Of a stretch of DNA of 64,000 nucleotides, positions 23,501 through 37,400 are shown in pieces; position 1 is the stretch's first letter, and each line of letters begins with the position of its first letter. The DNA comes from Haliclystus octoradiatus (lineage: Eukaryota; Cnidaria; Staurozoa; Stauromedusae; Haliclystidae). The position numbers and the translations under genes are program-made. Where the stretch lies: positions 25,132,850 through 25,196,849 of the forward strand of contig OU744450.1 in the NCBI GenBank assembly GCA_916610825.1, in the 5' to 3' direction. The notes below the pieces were generated by a model that saw only the letters and a list, made by a program, of their open reading frames with translations, was not told where the DNA came from and ran no database searches.

Positions 23501-24585
23501 TAGCAGCTTGGTAAAAAACTAAAGTCATCATAACATTGGATATCATAAAAGCACTGACTTTGCAAAGCAATCTTATTTGAAATGGTTAAAATAAAGTTAC
23601 TAAATACATCTGAAAAATATGGGCCACATATGTTTAATATTGTCTTCAGTAAAATGTTTATCAGTAGCCTATTATTAAGGCTTATCAAAAGTTTAATCAT
23701 TGATGAATGGGTTGTAGTATTTGCAATTGTAATATTTGCATCACAACAAACTATTGAATTGAGGAATGAGGATCCATCCTTTAATAACGACGAAAGGTAA
23801 TCAAAGTAAATACAATCCAAGGAAATAAATCAAATAATAAATGTAAACAATAGAAACTGAAAGTCACTCGGGTGTAGAAGATAAAGTGTGACGAATATGA
23901 GAAGGACATTTTCAGCATTCACAAATTTTTCTATATCCACATTTGAGCATAATTATAATTAACTTCATGATTGACAGATAGCAGATACGTATGGAATTGG
24001 TAATTTCTTGTAAAGTACTAGTCTGTCTGAAATTCATTCGTAAATTTCTGAAATTCACTTGGATAACTCAAATACAATGATTGGGAATGAATTGTTCATT
24101 GAAAGCAAGGTTGCCTTGATTTCCCTCAAAACAGATGCATTACTTCCTTCTTGTGCATATTTTACATTCACAATATCTGTCGATAAACCAATGCAAAACA
24201 ACGCATGTGGGTCCTTCACCATTTTTGTGTATTTATAATTTAAACAATTTTGTAGAGTTTGATCTGCACACAGGCTTGCACTCATTTGAGTATTGCCCGG
24301 AAGCAAAAATGCAGGAAATACGGCACTGTGTTTACATCAAAAGAAATCAATACTTTTCCATGAAAAAGGATGGAATAATGGTCACTTATGTAGTCCTAAC
24401 CATGAATCTATAATGAGTTCAAAAATTAATTACAGAAACAAGTAAAACCGTTGAAATGTTGTTTACTTGGCTGTAGCCTACTATTTGCAATAATTTAACC
24501 ACTTGAAAGAAAGCATCAATCAGGTTAATAATTTTGTATTGAACTATTAGTTTCTTATATAATTGGGATTATGTGTGCAGTGAAT

Positions 24586-27500
24586 TCAGTGCTTCTTTGA
24601 CGATGCAACATTGTCAGCAATTGCTTTTCGTAGCAGATGTTGCCTTGCTTGCCTGACACCACCAACTGTTAGGCTCTTCCCCCCTTTGTATGCAGTTTTT
24701 CTGCGCCCAGCTGCAGGCCAATTTACTTTTACAGTAGTTTTTGAGCCATTTCTTATTTTTCCATCACACCTGTAGTGAACATAAAATTGTAGCATGAGTT
24801 AGCGCAGTATATAAAGATTATGTTTGGACTGTTTGCCATCTCAACAATTGACAATTCTCACATCTTGTGCAGCATCGATGCTGGATCAGTTATATTTTTG
24901 AATGAGTGCACAAAACGTCTCATTGCTACATTCATTGGGTCTGACGTATCGCATACTTCTTCAGCAGCTTTTGAGAAGTTTGCAAGGATGTTAATGAAGC
25001 TGTTCTTTATATTTTCTTGATTTTCATTCAACAGCCCTAGAGTAATGAAATAATGATTCAGATGATAATTTTATTGTCATAAATCATGCTTGTCTGGTCC
25101 TAAACAAATTCATACATATTACATGCTCTTGCTCACCTTGTTCTTCGTCACTCTCTTGCTGTGACAAACGCTCATTTTGATTATGTTTGCTTCCACCTAC
25201 AGTTGAAGTTTACATGTTTAAATAGATCAGATCGGTTTAATATTTAATTGGATTTAATTTCAATTGATCAAAGGATACCTGAAAGTGAAAATTCAATTGT
25301 TTCAAGGGTGATGGATTAGTTAGTATCATGTTAAAGTGCACATGACACCAAAAAATTTTATTCCAGAATCAAGTAGCCCATGCAAAATAAATAGGAATGG
25401 CGTCAATAATTTTTCGACTTGGACTCTTATAAGCGGAGACATTTAATTTTGAAAGTACCATATTTCAGAAATAGTGCTCCTTCGAAAGTCGGAACTCATG
25501 CCGGAATGACAAGAAAGCCCACTATGGAAAAATAACCAAGTCTAGACTTACAATGAAACATCAATCAATAAAATATCACACACTATATAATGGTGTTATT
25601 GATGGTCTTGTATGGTCTGCTTCATGGACCGCAATTAATTCTTTTCATATTATATTTTTTCCTATCATATTTGTTTGGAATGTTTTATGCATTCTTTTCT
25701 AATTTGGGTTAGAAATTTAAAGTTGCTGTTCTAAATTTAAAAAAAGTCAAATTGGCTTGGGCTTGTGCTTAACATCAAATCAAATTTAGGCTAATTTCAA
25801 TGTTATTTGATGAAGCATTCAGCCTTAGAGCTGGGATATGTGAACGATCTGTTACCTTGCTCAAGCACATCATCGGTACAGATCTCATCTGTAGAGTCTT
25901 CATAATCATTGATATCTGAAATGCAGAACTTTATATTGTAGTGCTTGTTCCTCACTGTATTTAAAAGCAAGAATTGTAAATGTTTGATTCAGAAAATAAT
26001 CACCGTGATCAACCTCCTCATTCTCAAATGCATCAGCAGTCGAGGTTCCTCCATAGATAATGTTGTTATCTAAAATAGAATATTGTGCTATTTAACTACT
26101 TTTAATTATTCACGGCAATCTGATTAAATTGAAATCATTTCACGAAATTTACAATCTGTGTACCATCACTTGTTTCCACTTGTGTAAACTGGCTAGAACT
26201 AGAGTCACCAATGTCTGATTGAGAAACAACAATTTGGTTCTCTGTTTTAGAGAAAGAAAATTTTGCAATGTTATATTCATCAAGTGCTATTCTGCTGTCA
26301 ATTCATAATTTTGCCTGTGTACCTTGCAATGATAGAACTGGGTCTTCAAAAAATGAAAGTTCTGGAGATTTTTCTTCACCAAGAGCTAACACCATTAAAG
26401 CATGTCTATCAGCTGATGACTCCGCTAATGGCATGTTTGGCAAGTGTTTGCCAAATTTAGCAGCAACTGCCAATTGGTGTTTGCATAAACGCCCACTGAT
26501 ACCTTGATAACAGCTGCAGAAGCCATTTACTAAATCCACCTTGTAGATAATGGTGCTATCAGTTTCGCTTCGTGCAGCTCCTTCTGAAATGACGTCGACA
26601 TGTAGTGATTTTCCACTTATAGATCTGTGAATGAAGAATCGTCATTATAATATGATATCATAGAAATATTTTCAAGATTTTACTTCTGCATATCATAAAA
26701 ATGCTGTTTCTTAATGTATCCTTCTATCTCAGCTTCTGTACCTCAAGTAACGTTTTATTGCATCAGTATTCTTCTGATGGTACGCATGACACACCAATCG
26801 GTTTCTTAGATAATCTTCGAAAGCATCTGTACATCAAGAAAACATCATCCATAGTGTTTATTAGTACATATCAAAAATGAATGAAAAATGTTGATGATAA
26901 ATCTTTAAACTGCCATGAAAGAGGCATGGGTGATTAATTTGTTGGAGTGTCCTAACCTGAAAAGTACTCAACGAACGCCACTATATTGTAGCTCCTCATT
27001 CTTTCTATGATAATGTCTTTGATGATACGCATTGTAGCTTCACAGTAATTATTTGTATTGTGACCTCGGGTTGGTAGACCTTGTCGATGACACAATAACC
27101 AGTCTTCCCTTTTTCGTTCCCATTCGTTCTCTAAATATTCCTATAGCAAGCATTCATGCATTATTTTACATCTATTTTTACTAGTCAAGCCTGCTACAGC
27201 TATAAAGATCACCTCTATACAGTGACCACCTGTCTATAGCAGTCCATTAGCAATAACCCTGAAGCCAGTATTGGTCTACTTAGTTAGATATTGTAACTGA
27301 TTATTATAAGCATGTTTGAATATATATAATACCCCAAATTTTTGAAAATTTTCTTCTCCTTCTCCTAGCTGGAACACTGTTGCCTCATAGAGAAGTTCAG
27401 CATCCTCAATTGACTCAGCGTACAGTATTTGAGTGTATGCTTTCATCAAGTTTTGGCGTTCCTCCTTAGGGACACCACTCTTCCCATCGCATAACCACCT

Positions 27501-29638
27501 CCATGTTGCCTTGAAGAAATCAGTAAGTTCTCAATTAACTTTTAATAAAAAGTATGATGATGTATATCAAGTTTGTCTCATTGATTTCCTAACACTATTT
27601 TTCTTTTAGTTACCTGGCACTTATGGAATATGCAGTAAAGCAAAGACGGTTTGATATCTGACCATATGTCTCGTATCGCCCCTCTCTCTGCACTACTGTC
27701 ATCAGTCATGAAAATCTTGGGTTTAATTCCAGTGACATTGCGGAGCATTTTGAAAACCAAATTATATATCTGTTTAAATAAAGAAAGTGCTATCTTATTA
27801 CTTATAAATTTAAATAGATCATTGATAATTCGGAACATATAACATAAGTACTGAATCAATGTTAGACTTTTTGGTTGTCCTACCTGTTCTGTCAAGCCAA
27901 GATGACAAGCTACTGCAATTGGCAATGCACCTGCCTGTGTGCTAACCAAGAATACAGTAACATTTCCATGGTTTGCATCTATACTGGATGTTGAATCTAC
28001 AAATAACGTTTCGTTTGCAGATGCCAGTGCTGCAACACGTTTCATAATTTGGCTCTGTAGCACTATTGCTGTACCATCCACCTGTGCATATAAAATATGC
28101 ATCATATTGTTGATGAAATTGAAAATGTGCACGCATAACATAACTGTTTGGTGCCGAAAGAAAATTATAACTATCCACCTACCTCCACATCAAAACCTTT
28201 GCCCGTTAATTCCTCAGCCTGGTTTTTCAAGGCATCGCCAATGCCTTCAATTGTTGGCAATCCATATTTGTTTTTTTTAAATTGGTCAAATAAAAACCGA
28301 AGTTGTCTAAATAATAATAAAATTACAATTGAATGAGACTTTGTTGTGATAATTATTGTGTCCATTTAAAAAGTCAAATTAGACATGCAAAATAGTTAAG
28401 GGAAATGCATATCGTAGTTTTACCTGGAGCTGGGATTGAAATGTCGATCAGCCATATCAACCACGTAGTCACTGGAGTTTTCAAGATCTTCCTGAAGCAG
28501 ATGTGATGTTGTGCTCACCTGATAATCGAATACAATCGACGTTTATTACACTGCATTCAAACCTCTTATAATATGCACCTCTATACAGCAACCACCTGTC
28601 TACAATGGTCACTCTTGCAATGTCTAAAATAGTATTTTCTATGGAATCAAACCTGTATATAAAGGCCACCTATCTATAATGGTCAATTTATCTACCTCTC
28701 ACAGCTGGCTGTTATACACAGGTTTCACTGTATTTGGTTCCATTCATGAGTTATCCATGAACAATGATTTACTTACCCCAAGTTTCATTTGAAAACATCT
28801 TATTGCTTTCTGCTTCATTTGATCCGTCATTCTCAGCTCTCCCAAAGCAATACAGTTTTCAATGGCATGATTATGGTTCCAGCTTATCTTTACCCGTGAC
28901 AAATAGCTGTTGATTGCATTTAAAAAAAAGAAAATATTGTTAGCAACAAAACCTGTGTAGAGTGGCCAATTTCTATTTTGCAAACGTTGGTCATTAAAGA
29001 AAGGGTTTATAAATAATTAACTTAATACACCCATGTGATCCATGGAGCAACCTTTTACAGAGCAAACCATCACTCTACAACTATAAACCTTCCGTAGGGG
29101 AATGTTGACCTTATCTCAATATTGTAGTTCCGAAAGGCATTCACAAGTACTATATTCTTACCCTTCCTTAATAATTTCGCTTCGAACTCTGACTTGGTCA
29201 TTTCTGTGAAGCTCGAGCCTTACCGTTGCCTCGCAGCCACATCGCTTTTTCCACGACCTGGGCAATTCTGATTCTGTGCCACTGCGATGACAACGGTAAG
29301 AGCAGGAGTACACAAACCGTTTGCCTTTTGTTTCTCTCTGTCCTTCGACTCGGATGTAGTCACTTCTTGACTTCAATTTGAAGTTTTCGAACCATTCATC
29401 AAGGTGTTCCCTTGTTAATATCTAGATAATCATTATTAGAAAAAATAGATTGCTTTTACAGAATAAAGAGAGATGAGATGCAATTTGTGAATCAACCAAA
29501 TATATTTATCAAATTATTGACATTATTGACCATCGTACAACTTACCTTTAATCCTATTGTGATAGTTTTATTGTTTGATGAAACAACTTTGCTCTTTGAA
29601 AATGGTGGAATAATAGATTCCCAGAGCACAGGATTCAT
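24586..29638 (-). CDS. MULE transposase, 17 exons, intact reading frame
   Basis: Exons: 29546-29638, 29162-29421, 28777-28906, 28424-28518, 28183-28306, 27884-28081, 27614-27769, 27333-27509, 26957-27140, 26742-26826, 26323-26624, 26164-26241, 26004-26069, 25856-25915, 25137-25196, 24862-25036, 24586-24769. All junctions are GT-AG and in phase; total 808 aa. Exon 2 holds a basic Cys-rich DNA-binding segment (YSCSYRCHRSG, KRCGCEATVRLEL, then ISWNHNH). Catalytic DDE: first Asp in LFVDSTSSID (exon 6), second in IFMTDDSSAERGA (exon 7), Glu in HNTNNYCEATMRII (exon 9). The CIFH motif after the second Asp is the C-x2-H seen in MULE transposases. A SWIM zinc finger (CSCYQGISGRLCKH) lies in exon 11. 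Exons 12-16 encode an acidic linker, and the last a basic end. It catalyses cut-and-paste transposition of the surrounding element. Domestication is possible but the TIRs and TSD argue for an active transposon. Confidence 0.9.
27184..27247. mobile_element. Half copy of the family-T MITE in a transposase intron
   Basis: AGTCAAGCCTGCTACAGC then ATCACCTCTATACAGTGACCACCTGTCTATAG. Only the one end is present. It lies in the intron between exons 8 and 9. Confidence 0.65.
28545..28730. mobile_element. Family-T MITE in a transposase intron
   Basis: Starts near ACTGCATTCAAACCTCTTATAA and ends ACAGGTTTCACTG with TA following. Same internal order as the copies at 23324 and 45278. It lies in the intron between exons 3 and 4. 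Confidence 0.8.
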
Positions 29639-29857
29639 GATAATGTTTCAGGAATTAACTAGTTACATCGGATGAATCAGATTAATTATCATTATTGAAC
29701 AACGAAAAGAAAGCTATGAACACGTGTTATTGTAACTTCGTTGATTTTCCCGCTATTTCCAAACATCATTATTTTTGCAGCAACAACAACGAGATCAGTA
29801 AAGCGCTTCCGAATTTATGTAAGTACGCGTGAGAACGCTTGTTGATCTTCGTCGCTT

Positions 29858-29931
29858 GCAGCCAAAAAAATCGACGACGCGCGATCCATAATGGCTGCAT
29901 GGACGTAACTACACTGTTTCTGCCAAATCGC
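29858..29931 (-). repeat. MULE terminal inverted repeat, right
   Basis: Complement of the left TIR over 62 bp, then divergent. The transposase start codon is 293 bp inside it, so the promoter is likely within or next to this TIR, as in other Mutator elements. Confidence 0.92.
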
Positions 29932-29940
29932 GGCCCGGAG
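29932..29940. repeat. MULE target-site duplication, right
   Basis: GGCCCGGAG, identical to 20380-20388. Confidence 0.9.
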
Positions 29941-31140
29941 AAAGGCTGCCTATTGAATTTTCGTACTAAACTGAAACCGTACTGAATGACAACAGTAGAA
30001 AGGTTGTAATTGAAATTGTCATCTATGTCAATTTCAAATGAAATCAATCATTTTTAATTAATATGAAATTGAAGCCTGTATGGTGATTCTCTAGGGAAAC
30101 GGGTGTTTCTCTGGAGGATATTAATTAATGATTTAAAGCATCGCATTGAGTTACATCTGGAATTAGTTTTTAAGATATCGGGAATCATGGAGAATGTTTT
30201 ATAAAATTTCATTTCATTTTGAACTTGCTTTGGAAAGTTGAAATTAATTTGGAATGGAGATGAAGTTTGGAAATTAATTTTTGAAATTAAGGTAAGCACT
30301 TGTCAAATGAAAATTAATATGAACAAAGGTGACATTTATGTACGAACCTTTTTAAAGAATGTTAATGTGAATGGAGTCAAAGTTTTGAAAAGCAGTTACA
30401 CGTTTGATGAAATTATAATTAATTAGACAGTTTAAAGTAATTTCGGAAGATTTTTGAAATTAGTTTTGAGACATTCAAAAATATATTTCTGATACTTTTG
30501 GTATGTTTCATTTCACAAGTGAAAATAATCATGAAACTGTTTATGAAACGGCCGGTCATTCCAAATGAAATTTGTATGAACTGTTCTTGATTCTTATATT
30601 AAATATATTCCACGAGATTCATGAGCTGTTCATAAACTCATAAATGATTTTGGCAGGGATATGAATCTTGGATATACTGAGCGGCTACCGAAAGCCAATT
30701 GAAAGCCTACTGAAATTCACCTGAAACATAATTCTTCTAGATTTATTAATAGCTAGATCCATCTCATTCTACTGAAAAACTACTGAACTGGCACAATGAA
30801 ATTTGAAAGGTTCTAAAAAGTGCCTAATATATTCAGTACCCTATATTCAATAGGTTTTCAGTAATATTTCAGGTTTTCAAAATTTGCAGTGTGGCCAGCC
30901 TGCATGGCTATAAAATTGAAATCGGACTTTGATTGACATTCATAATTAATGATAAAACTTTTGAAATTGAGTGGAAAATATATTGAATTGAGCCTGGCTT
31001 GTTAATGAAATGTAAATGAAAAATGAAATCAGAGTTCAATAAGCAAAGAAAAAAACTCATCAAGGTAGATATAAAATTCAAAAGTACTCCCTATACAAAT
31101 TATTTAATAAAGACTGTACAATAATATACTTTATATAATC
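29941..31140. other. Spacer rich in GAAATTAATTT-type and TGAAA repeats
   Basis: No gene is supported. Between about 30000 and 30900 the sequence repeats variants of TTGAAATTAATTTT and TGAAA in both orientations, suggesting an eroded inverted-repeat element. A 62-codon plus-strand frame at 30238 comes from it. Confidence 0.4.
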
Positions 31141-31162
31141 AAACCAACGTTATTTATGTTAA

Positions 31163-31403
31163 TACCATATAATATTTATAATACTTATATAATAGTTGGA
31201 ATAATTACATAATATTTATAATACTCATATAATAGTTATAATGGTTATATAATATTTATAATACTCATATAATAGTTATTATGGTTATATAATATTTATA
31301 ATACTCATATAATAGTTATAATGGTTATATAATATTTATAATACTCATATAATAGTTATAATACTTATATAATAGTTATAATACTCATATAATATTTATA
31401 TAT
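31163..31403. repeat. AT-rich tandem repeat, about 40-bp unit
   Basis: Units made of TATAATATTTATAATACTC and ATATAATAGTTATAATGGT alternate, five or six times, with small changes. It lies immediately downstream of the Crumbs stop codon. Confidence 0.85.
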
Positions 31404-31426
31404 TTCATAACTCTATTTGTTGAATA

Positions 31427-34400
31427 TTAAACAAGTCTTTCTTCAGGGTCAATATCAAAAAAATTAGCCATCGTCAATGTACCAAATTGTACTTCAAGAG
31501 CTGAAGGTTTATAGTTACCATGTAATCTCCTTGAGCGACTTCGTAGAAATAATACAGTAATAATTGAACAGATTAGAAGTATACCAAATAATAAAACTGA
31601 TAATAATGTTTCAAACAAATAACTATCTTCTACTTGAGGGTTGATACCAATAGATGTTTTTCCTTCTGTTAAACATAAACCATCTATTTCACCACCAATA
31701 CATAAACATTTAAAGCCACCATATATATTATTACATGTATAGTTTTCATGACACACCTTACTATCCATATCACATTCATTAATATCAATTTGGCATTGTA
31801 AACCTGTAAAACCTGTATTTGTACAATTACAATAGACTGCATCATCATCCATAATTAAAGTGCCATTATTTTCACAGTATATACCAATGTTATCACAATA
31901 TGTTCCATTATAACCTGTATTACAATTACAGTGAAAATCTCCAGGGATATTTTGACATGTGCCATGATTTGAGCAATTCTTTGAAATACAATTACTTTCA
32001 TTGCATAAACATTCGTTAACATCTATGTTACAAATCGGTCCAACATAACCTGTTCCTTCACAAAAACATTCAAATCCACCCAATGTATTTAAACAAGTAC
32101 CATTATTCAAACAAGATGTATCATTTTTGCATTCATTGATATCCTTATCACAAACTATCCCTTCAAATCCGGTTCCGTTGCAAATGCATTGATATGAACC
32201 AATCACATTCATGCATTTACCTCCATTTTGACATATATTAGTACCAACGCATTCATCAATATCATATTTGCAGTTGATACCATCAAAACCAGTTCCATTA
32301 CAATGACATAGATAAGTAGAATTAACATTTGAGCAAATGCCGTCGTTTTTACATGGATTTTCTGGTAAACAATAATTTGTTTCTATGCTACAGTTATGTG
32401 TGTTCAATGATTGATTACAATAGCAGTAGTAAGAGCCAATTGTGTTCTTACATGTCAAACTGTTCCCACACACATCAGATATTTCACATTCGTTAACATC
32501 TGTAGAACAATTGCTTCCTTCAAAACCGGTCCCATTACACTGGCACAAGAAAACCCCAATAGTGTTGACACAAACACCTCCATTGCTACAAGGACTCCTG
32601 ATTTCACATTCATTTACATCGTCAGTGCAATTGTGCCCTTCAAAACCGGTCCCATTACACTGACATCTGTACGAGCCGTTAGTGTTCACACATATACCTT
32701 TATTCTTGCAATAAATACCTATTTCACATTCGTTAATGTCAACAGAACAATCTTTGCCTTTAAATCCAGTGTTGTTACATTCACAGTAATATGAACCAAT
32801 ATCATTAACACATTTTCCTTGATGCAGGCATATTGCGTTTACTTCACATTCATTAATGTCTTTCTCACATGTAGTGCCTTCGAACCCAGTATTATTACAT
32901 TGACATAGATACGAACCGATTGAATTGATACATATGCCACTGTGATTGCATGGTGTTGATGTATTACACTCATTAACGTCTTTCTCGCATGCAGTGCCTT
33001 CGAATCCAGTATTATTACACCGACAATAATAAGATCCATTAGTATTTGTACATATCCCTCCATTAAAACATGGTTTGATAAGATTGCATTCATTTATGTC
33101 TTCTTTACAGTGTGTTCCTGTAAATCCTGTGTTACTGCAGTTGCAATAATAGGAGCCAATAGTATTAGAACAAATTCCATGATTTTCACAAGGGTGAAGA
33201 GTATCACATTCATTGACATCGACAGTACAATTATTACCTTCAAATCCTGTACTACTACACAAGCAATTATAAGATCCATTTGTGTTCACACATGAGCCAC
33301 CATTTAAGCAAGGATTCATAGATTCACACTCATTTACATCAACAGAGCAATCAACTCCATAGTAGCCTGTTCCGTTACACAAGCAACTGTATGATCCATT
33401 TGTGTTCACACATGAGCCACCATTTAAGCAAGGATTCATAGATTCACATTCGTTTACATCAATAGAACAATCAATTCCATAGTAGCCTGTTCCATTACAC
33501 AAGCAAGTGTATGATCCATTTGTGTTCGCACATGAACCACCATTCAAGCAAGGATTCATTGCTACACACTCGTTTACATCAACAGAACAATCAACTCCAT
33601 AGTAGCCTGTTCCATTACACAAGCAAGTGTATGATCCATTTGTGTTCACACATGAGCCACCATTCAAGCAAGGATTCATTGCTACACACTCGTTTACATC
33701 CACAGAGCAATCAATTCCATAATAACCTGTTCCGTTACATAAACATTCATGTGATCCTTCCAAGTTGTTACAAATTCCATTATTTTGACAGGGAGATGAA
33801 ATAATACATTCATTTATATCTTCGTCACAAAACCTTCCAGTAAATCCTGAACATTGACAGTCACATTGATAAGATCCAATTAAATTAACACAATTTGATT
33901 TGTTATGACATTTATGTTTGCCTGTAAGACATTCATTGAGATCCCTGTGACAATATTGACCAGAATATCCGGTGGTAGAACAATTACATAGAAATCCACC
34001 GTTATTATTTATACATTTCCCGCCATGTTGACATGGATTATTCAAACATTCATCAATATCCAAATTGCAACTATAACCATGCCATCCAGTATTACTGCAG
34101 TCGCATGATGTTGAGTTATAGCATACATGTTTTGGTTCACAAATTGCTGTTGCGTTATGACAATATGCCATTGATGAACAGTGATATGATGTATCACAGA
34201 TACCACCATGCAAGCAAGTATTTTTCGTACATGTGCCATACTTTAATTCGCATAACGCACCAGCGTATCCATTTTCACAATTACATAACGTGCCATTGTT
34301 AAAATTTAGACAGCTTCCGTTGTTAATGCACATCTGTTGATTACATTTTGCATCTTCAAACTCGCATCGAGGGCCAAAGTAACCAATCGGACATTTACAG

Positions 34401-37400
34401 ATACTACGTTCTTCCTCTAGTGTTGAGTAACTAAAACATTTGCCACCGTTTATACAAATATCTTGTGTACATGTCATATTTAATAAATATTCACAATCTT
34501 TTCCAGTTGTCATATTTGGACATGAACATTTATAACTGTTTGCATTATGCGATAAACAAGTACCATTATTTAAACATGGTGAACTGTAACAAGCTCCAAG
34601 TTGTGTTTCACATAATAAACCAGTGTATCCACTTTTACAGTTACAATTGGTCTCATTGATTGATAATTGTTGACATATACCGTTATTTTGACATTGAATG
34701 CCATTAGCGCATTGTGATAGTGCCAATTCACATTGATTACCATGGAAACCAGACGTGCAATTACAAGTATAACTATTTTTGTATGGAATACAAAGTCCAT
34801 TAATACATGGAGATGAATTGCATATATAATTGTTTTGTTTGATACATCGTCCATCTTGCTTACCAAATAAACATATTTCGCAGCGTATCCCTGAGGTATT
34901 AGGTAGACAAACGCAGGTAGCTTTGTCAGTTGATTGAATGCATGAGGCATTGTTCATGCAATGGTATGTGGAACAAAGATTTGTTATATTGCAATATATA
35001 CCATGAAATCCATATTTACATAAACAAACTGCAGTTGCGTTGATAACCGTGCATTTGCCATAATTAAAACAAGTTGTATTTGCACATGGATCTATAGATA
35101 CATCACAGAGCTTTCCAGTAAATCCTTTTTGGCATACACAATAATATTCATTGTCTACATCTTGCTTACATGTGGCATTATTTATGCATGGTTTGGATAG
35201 ACAAGGGTTTGATAGGACTTCACAATAATCTCCGGTATAATTTGATGTGCAATTGCATGAAAACTTATTCCATAAATCAATGCATGTTCCATTGTTTAAA
35301 CATTTATTGTCGATGCATTGCGGCGTTTGATTACATCCAGATGTAGTGTTTACATTTAGCATTGTTAAACCTATTGAGGTTTTCTGTGAATGCAAATTGA
35401 TGTAACGATGGTTGAGAAATATGTTTTTGATACAGCCGTTAAAACCACCTGAAAAGGGAAAGACAAATAATATAAAGTTTAGCCTTATTATCATATCACT
35501 ATGTCAATATACAGAGTTCATTAAAATGTTCATTTGATTAATTCAACTATATGAAATTAGCACATAAGCAATTCATGAAATTGAATCATTTAATTATCAG
35601 GCACTGTTTTAGCAGGGATGCCCCCTACCCATCATACCTTGCTCATCGCCAATCTGCATGGAATACATTTCATTTGGTTCATAAATAGAAAATAAAGAAC
35701 AGTTTTTAGGAATGGGAACACATTTATTCTCTCCGTTTGTTTTGATTAGAACACCACAATCTTCTATTGAAAGTACCAAGGCCGTCCATCGCCCATTTGC
35801 AATTCTCGACATATTCAAGTTGAGATCTAAAAACAGAATAGGCAAGATACAAAATGAGTGAAATGTAGCCTTATCAAAATCATTATTATTTTATAGCCTG
35901 GAGATGTAAATTATAAAGTGCTAAAAAAGTGCTTGGCAAATGAAGGAAAAGCTTGCCTGACTATTGAATTCTTCAAAAATCCTTGTAGTTTAGCAACTCT
36001 TTCGATTTTATCTGATGTGTTGGATCAGACAAATCAGATTCTTTCGAGTATGTATGAGGGTAGTCCAGACACTTTGAGTTTTTCTATAAGTGTCTTGAGA
36101 ATGTTTTCCCCTGCGAAATACAGTTCAGGAGTTCATAAACAGTTTATCAACAGCTAATGAATAGTTCATGAAATAGTTCATGAACAGTCAATGAAAAGTA
36201 CATTGAAATTGGGCCGTTTAATGTTCATGAACTAGATCATGAACTATTTATGAATTTATGAGCCGTTCATGAACTGTTCATAAATTCCTGGGCTGTTTTT
36301 TTACAGGGTTTAATCCGTTGAGCCGCCACTGAAAAGGGATCCAATCAGTTCAAATATTACTCATACCTTTATTACTTCCTTTATTCCATTGAATAGTAAG
36401 GTTACCATCAACAATACCAATCAAAAATCTCTGATTAGAATATCGAACAGTTATGATAGAGGCTAACTGAGATCTTGTTTTAATATCAATAGCAATATGT
36501 TGTCCAAATGTAAAATATGTGGAATTCAAGTTAGCATTGATAAGACTGTTCATTGAAAATGTAAGAGAAGATCCTGCAATTAAAATGAAATATATTTATA
36601 TTACGAGAAGAATGTTTCCAGTTGATATACACCAGAATCAATCAAACTTTGAAAAATACTTTCTAAGTAGAATCAATGTTTAATGAGTCTATTTCCCCTG
36701 CGAGAAAAGTTCATGAGTTCATGAACTGTGCATGAACTTTTGGGCAACTTCACGTTCATGAACCAGTTCATGAACTGGTTCATGTAGTGTTCATGAACTC
36801 TTTGTGACTGTTCATGAACAGTTCATGAATCCACAAACAAATGTTCATGAACTGTTCATGAACTCATGGATTTTTTTCGCAGGGGTATCTGCCGCAAGCA
36901 TATTTCGTGATGTTAATACTGTAATCAAATTTCTCAGTATTATTTTAGCTTTGTTTGAGAGAAAATTGAATATTTATGTCATGAAAATAAACACGCGGCA
37001 GAAATAGACATTTTAAAACATCGATATCTCCGTCATTTCTTATCGGATCGGCATCAAACTTTTAACAATCATATGTTTTCAGTTGATATAAATCAGCATC
37101 AATCATAACTTTACAAATACTTCTTGGAATTAAAATCCCCTACTGTTGTGATTTTGAGAAAAACACAAAAATTAAACTACTTTTGCACGTTTTAAAAACC
37201 TACACTTTTTTAGTCAACTTAGATTCTTGTTGTGCATTTTTTGAACAAACCCCTGCGAAAAACAGTTCATGAACATTATATGGCACCAAATTTTTATGTA
37301 AATAAGTAAATGTAGAATCGATGTTTAATGAGTCTATTTCCACTGCGAGAAAAGTTCATGAGTTCATGAACTGTGCATGAACTTTTGGGCAACTTCACGT

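Noticed and set aside
24055-24413. Overlapping frames on both strands upstream of the transposase stop
   Set aside because: Both look mildly protein-like, but neither has a family match or a clear splice partner; left as a hypothesis only.
30238-30426. 62-codon plus-strand frame
   Set aside because: It consists of the GAAATTAATTT repeat tract and has no recognisable domain.
32411-34950. Several open frames on both strands across the EGF-coding exon
   Set aside because: Shadows of the Crumbs reading frame; repeated EGF DNA makes long parallel frames.
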